A stretch of DNA of 23,429 nucleotides from CBCXVS01 sp965178525 (lineage in GTDB: Bacteria; Tectomicrobia; Entotheonellia; Entotheonellales; Entotheonellaceae), in the NCBI GenBank assembly GCA_965178525.1, contig CBCXVS010000098.1, positions 1-23,429 on the forward strand, read 5' to 3'. Below the pieces are notes generated by a model. That model was not told the origin of the DNA, made no database searches, and worked only from the letters and a program-made list of their open reading frames with translations. The position numbers and the translations under genes were made by a program. Numbering within the stretch: position 1 is the stretch's first letter; every line of letters starts with the position of its first letter. Positions 21,983 through 23,429 of the stretch are shown in pieces.

Positions 21983-23429
21983 ATGGCCGAACTTCGACTG
22001 GTCTTTCAACGGGCAGACACGGGCGTGACCGTACGCGTGGACTTTAACGGGCCGGACGGCAGTCTCACTGGCGGCCAACCCCAGCCCTTTGCGTTCGAGT
22101 TGGAACCCGACGATTATGCCGATCTGCGTTGGTATCTCGAAGCGTTCATGGATCTGCCCATGGGTGGCTCCGTCTTGCGGGCCAATCGCGTTGAGCAATC
22201 GCTGGTTCAGTGGGGGCGAGACCTGTACCAGGCGGTGTTTGATCACGGCGACCACCGGGACTTGATCCGCGACCTGATGCAGGCCGAGACGCCGCGTCTG
22301 TTGACCATCGCCACCACCGACGGCGATCTCCTGCGTTTACCGTGGGAACTCATGGCGGACGAGCGCGGCGCGTTGACGCGCCGTGGCGTCACCATCCGCC
22401 GGCAGTTGGAAACGGTGAAGCAAAATCTGACGTACGCTGTCGGCTCGCCGTTACGCGTGTTGTTGGTCGTCAGCCGTCCCGACGATGCCGGCTTTATCGA
22501 TCCGCGGCACAGCACCCGCGCCATGCTCGATGCGCTCACCGCCCTCCAGGACAACGTCACGGTGGAGTTCTGTCGGCCCCCGACCCTGGCGCGTCTGGAA
22601 GCCATGCTAGCCGAGTCCGATGGGGCCTACGACATCGTGCACTTCGATGGCCATGGCCATTACGACCGGCTGTTGGGGCTGGGCGTGTTGCTGTTCGAGA
22701 AGGCGCAACAATCCGGTCGGATGCGAGTCGAAAAAGACCCGGTGCAGGCCGATCGCCTGGGCAACTTGCTGGCGCGCTATCAAATTCCGTTGGTGATTCT
22801 CGAAGCCTGACGCACCAGTGAGGTCGATGACGTGGCGTTCCGCTCGGTCGCCCCAAGGTTGATCGAAGCGGACGTGGGTAGCGTCATGGCCATGAGTTAT
22901 GCGGTGCACGTGGAGGCGGCCAAAATTCTGATCGAGCGCTTCTACCGCGAACTGGCCCGTGGCCGCACCATTGGTCAGGCGATGGAGCACGGACGCGGGG
23001 CGCTGATGGCCCAGCCGGATCGGTGGCTGGCGTATGGGCCTCGTGGCAAGACTATCCAACTCCAGGACTGGTTTCTGCCGCAACTTTACCAGCGTGGCGG
23101 CGACATGGCGCTGGTGGGCACTGTGACCCGAGACACGGTCCACGAGTCGCCGCCCGCTAACCGTCCGCTGTTCCCCACCGGCGATCAGATCGGCGCGTTT
23201 CCTCGTCCGCCGTTTTACGACTTCTTCTTCCTTCCCACGGCCGCGCGCGCGAGCTGTATCACCTCGAACGCGTCTTCCGCACCGATCGGGCAGTCCTGCT
23301 GCACGCCATGGGCGGCATGGGCAAGACGATGCTGGCACGAGAGGCCGCTCAGTGGCTGACGCGGACGGGGCTTTTCCACCATGGCGCCTGCTTTCTGAGC
23401 TTCGAACAGCCGGTCACCGCCGAGCGCAT
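21983..23429 (+). CDS. CHAT (caspase-like) protease fused to a P-loop STAND/NB-ARC-like NTPase; in-frame TGA at the catalytic Cys, frameshift, 3' end outside window
   Basis: ATG 21983. Residues about 100-370 are a CHAT domain: 'LLRLPWELMADERGALTRRG', then 'YDIVHFDGHGHYDR' (candidate catalytic His224, or the adjacent His220/His226), then 'PLVILEA-stop-RTSE'. The TGA (22808-22810, codon 276) occupies the catalytic Cys position of the 'LExACRT/LSACxT' motif, and the same frame continues with 'FRSVAPRLIEADVGSVMAMS' and 'GRTIGQAMEHGRGALMAQPD'. A -1 shift near 23221-23238 (CTTCTTCTTC tract) then leads to 'GRARELYHLERVFRTD' and the Walker A 'HAMGGMGKTMLAREAAQWL', as in STAND ATPases used in defence and regulated cell death. 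The domain order is peptidase, then NTPase; a sensor domain would follow beyond the window. Selenocysteine, nonsense mutation and base error are the options for the TGA. A plain stop would leave an inactive N-terminal fragment. Confidence 0.83.
22809..22852 (+). promoter_or_regulatory. Candidate SECIS-like structure(s) in the CHAT gene
   Basis: Two alternatives can be folded. (a) GACGC-AC (22809-22815) pairs with GT-G-GCGTT (22832-22839) below a 3-bp GTC/GAC hairpin with loop GAT; the loop starts 15 nt after the TGA and the TGA lies in the stem base, as in fdhF. (b) GGCG (22834-22837) pairs with CGCC (22849-22852), with inner CC/GG and loop GCTC starting 31 nt after the TGA. Both have G first in the loop; both stems are imperfect. 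Confidence 0.3.

Noticed and set aside
1..23429. CRISPR arrays, tRNA or rRNA genes
   Set aside because: No regularly spaced repeats, no recognisable tRNA cloverleaf core and no rRNA-like conserved sequence were noticed on either strand by eye.

Overview
The window reads as a draft scaffold (two N runs, at 11501-11510 and 21108-21121) from an uncultured bacterium with a large accessory genome. The modular polyketide synthase, asparagine-synthetase-like enzymes, a CHAT/STAND protein, dispersed hairpin repeats and many broken genes would suit a Tectomicrobia/'Entotheonella'-like or similar large-genome lineage. That placement is a low-confidence inference; no rRNA or other phylogenetic marker is present.

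Layout. (1) 1-6671, minus strand: a compact biosynthetic operon read right to left. It holds a degenerate small DUF5678-like gene, a KS-AT-ACP type I PKS, an alpha-oxoamine synthase (AONS), a protein resembling class I isoprenoid synthases, and a phytoene-dehydrogenase-like FAD oxidoreductase that runs off the left edge. Genes are separated by 4 nt, a 4-nt ATGA overlap and 16 nt, so they should act together. The PKS would supply an ACP-bound acyl chain, the AONS would join it to an amino acid, and the last two genes would tailor the product. The KS has Ser where the catalytic Cys belongs, and the ACP is out of frame with the KS-AT. (2) 6882-10860, plus strand: zinc alcohol dehydrogenase, family-5 solute-binding protein (frameshifted) and an NAD-dependent sugar epimerase. 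(3) 10878-13050: a degenerate, partly AT-rich stretch. It has an OppC-like permease remnant, a ParE/RelE toxin split by a MITE-like insertion with clear terminal inverted repeats and target duplication, its antitoxin, a secreted AT-rich orphan and a truncated MOSC protein. (4) 13317-14765, plus strand: a 6-oxocamphor-hydrolase-like crotonase followed by a MerB-like protein. (5) 14798-20777, minus strand: two asparagine-synthetase-like proteins with no N-terminal nucleophile Cys, a zinc-ribbon/TopoVI-A-like protein between them, and an M81 (MlrC) peptidase. (6) 20778-21466: non-coding, AT-rich, with an N gap and a long nested hairpin. (7) 21467-23429: a small membrane protein divergent from a CHAT caspase-like/STAND NTPase gene that leaves the window.

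The most interesting signal is shared by two unrelated genes. In the MerB-like gene an in-frame TGA (14610-14612) lies exactly 63 codons after the first catalytic Cys, the spacing between Cys96 and Cys159 in classical MerB. In the CHAT gene an in-frame TGA (22808-22810) replaces the predicted catalytic Cys of the 'LEAxRT' motif. Coding potential continues in the same frame after both, and both are followed by hairpins resembling bacterial SECIS elements. I propose both as selenocysteine proteins. The main caveat is that the window also carries real or sequencing-derived frameshifts (PKS, solute-binding protein, CHAT gene) and a third in-frame TGA, in the DUF5678-like gene, at a position that looks like an ordinary Arg.
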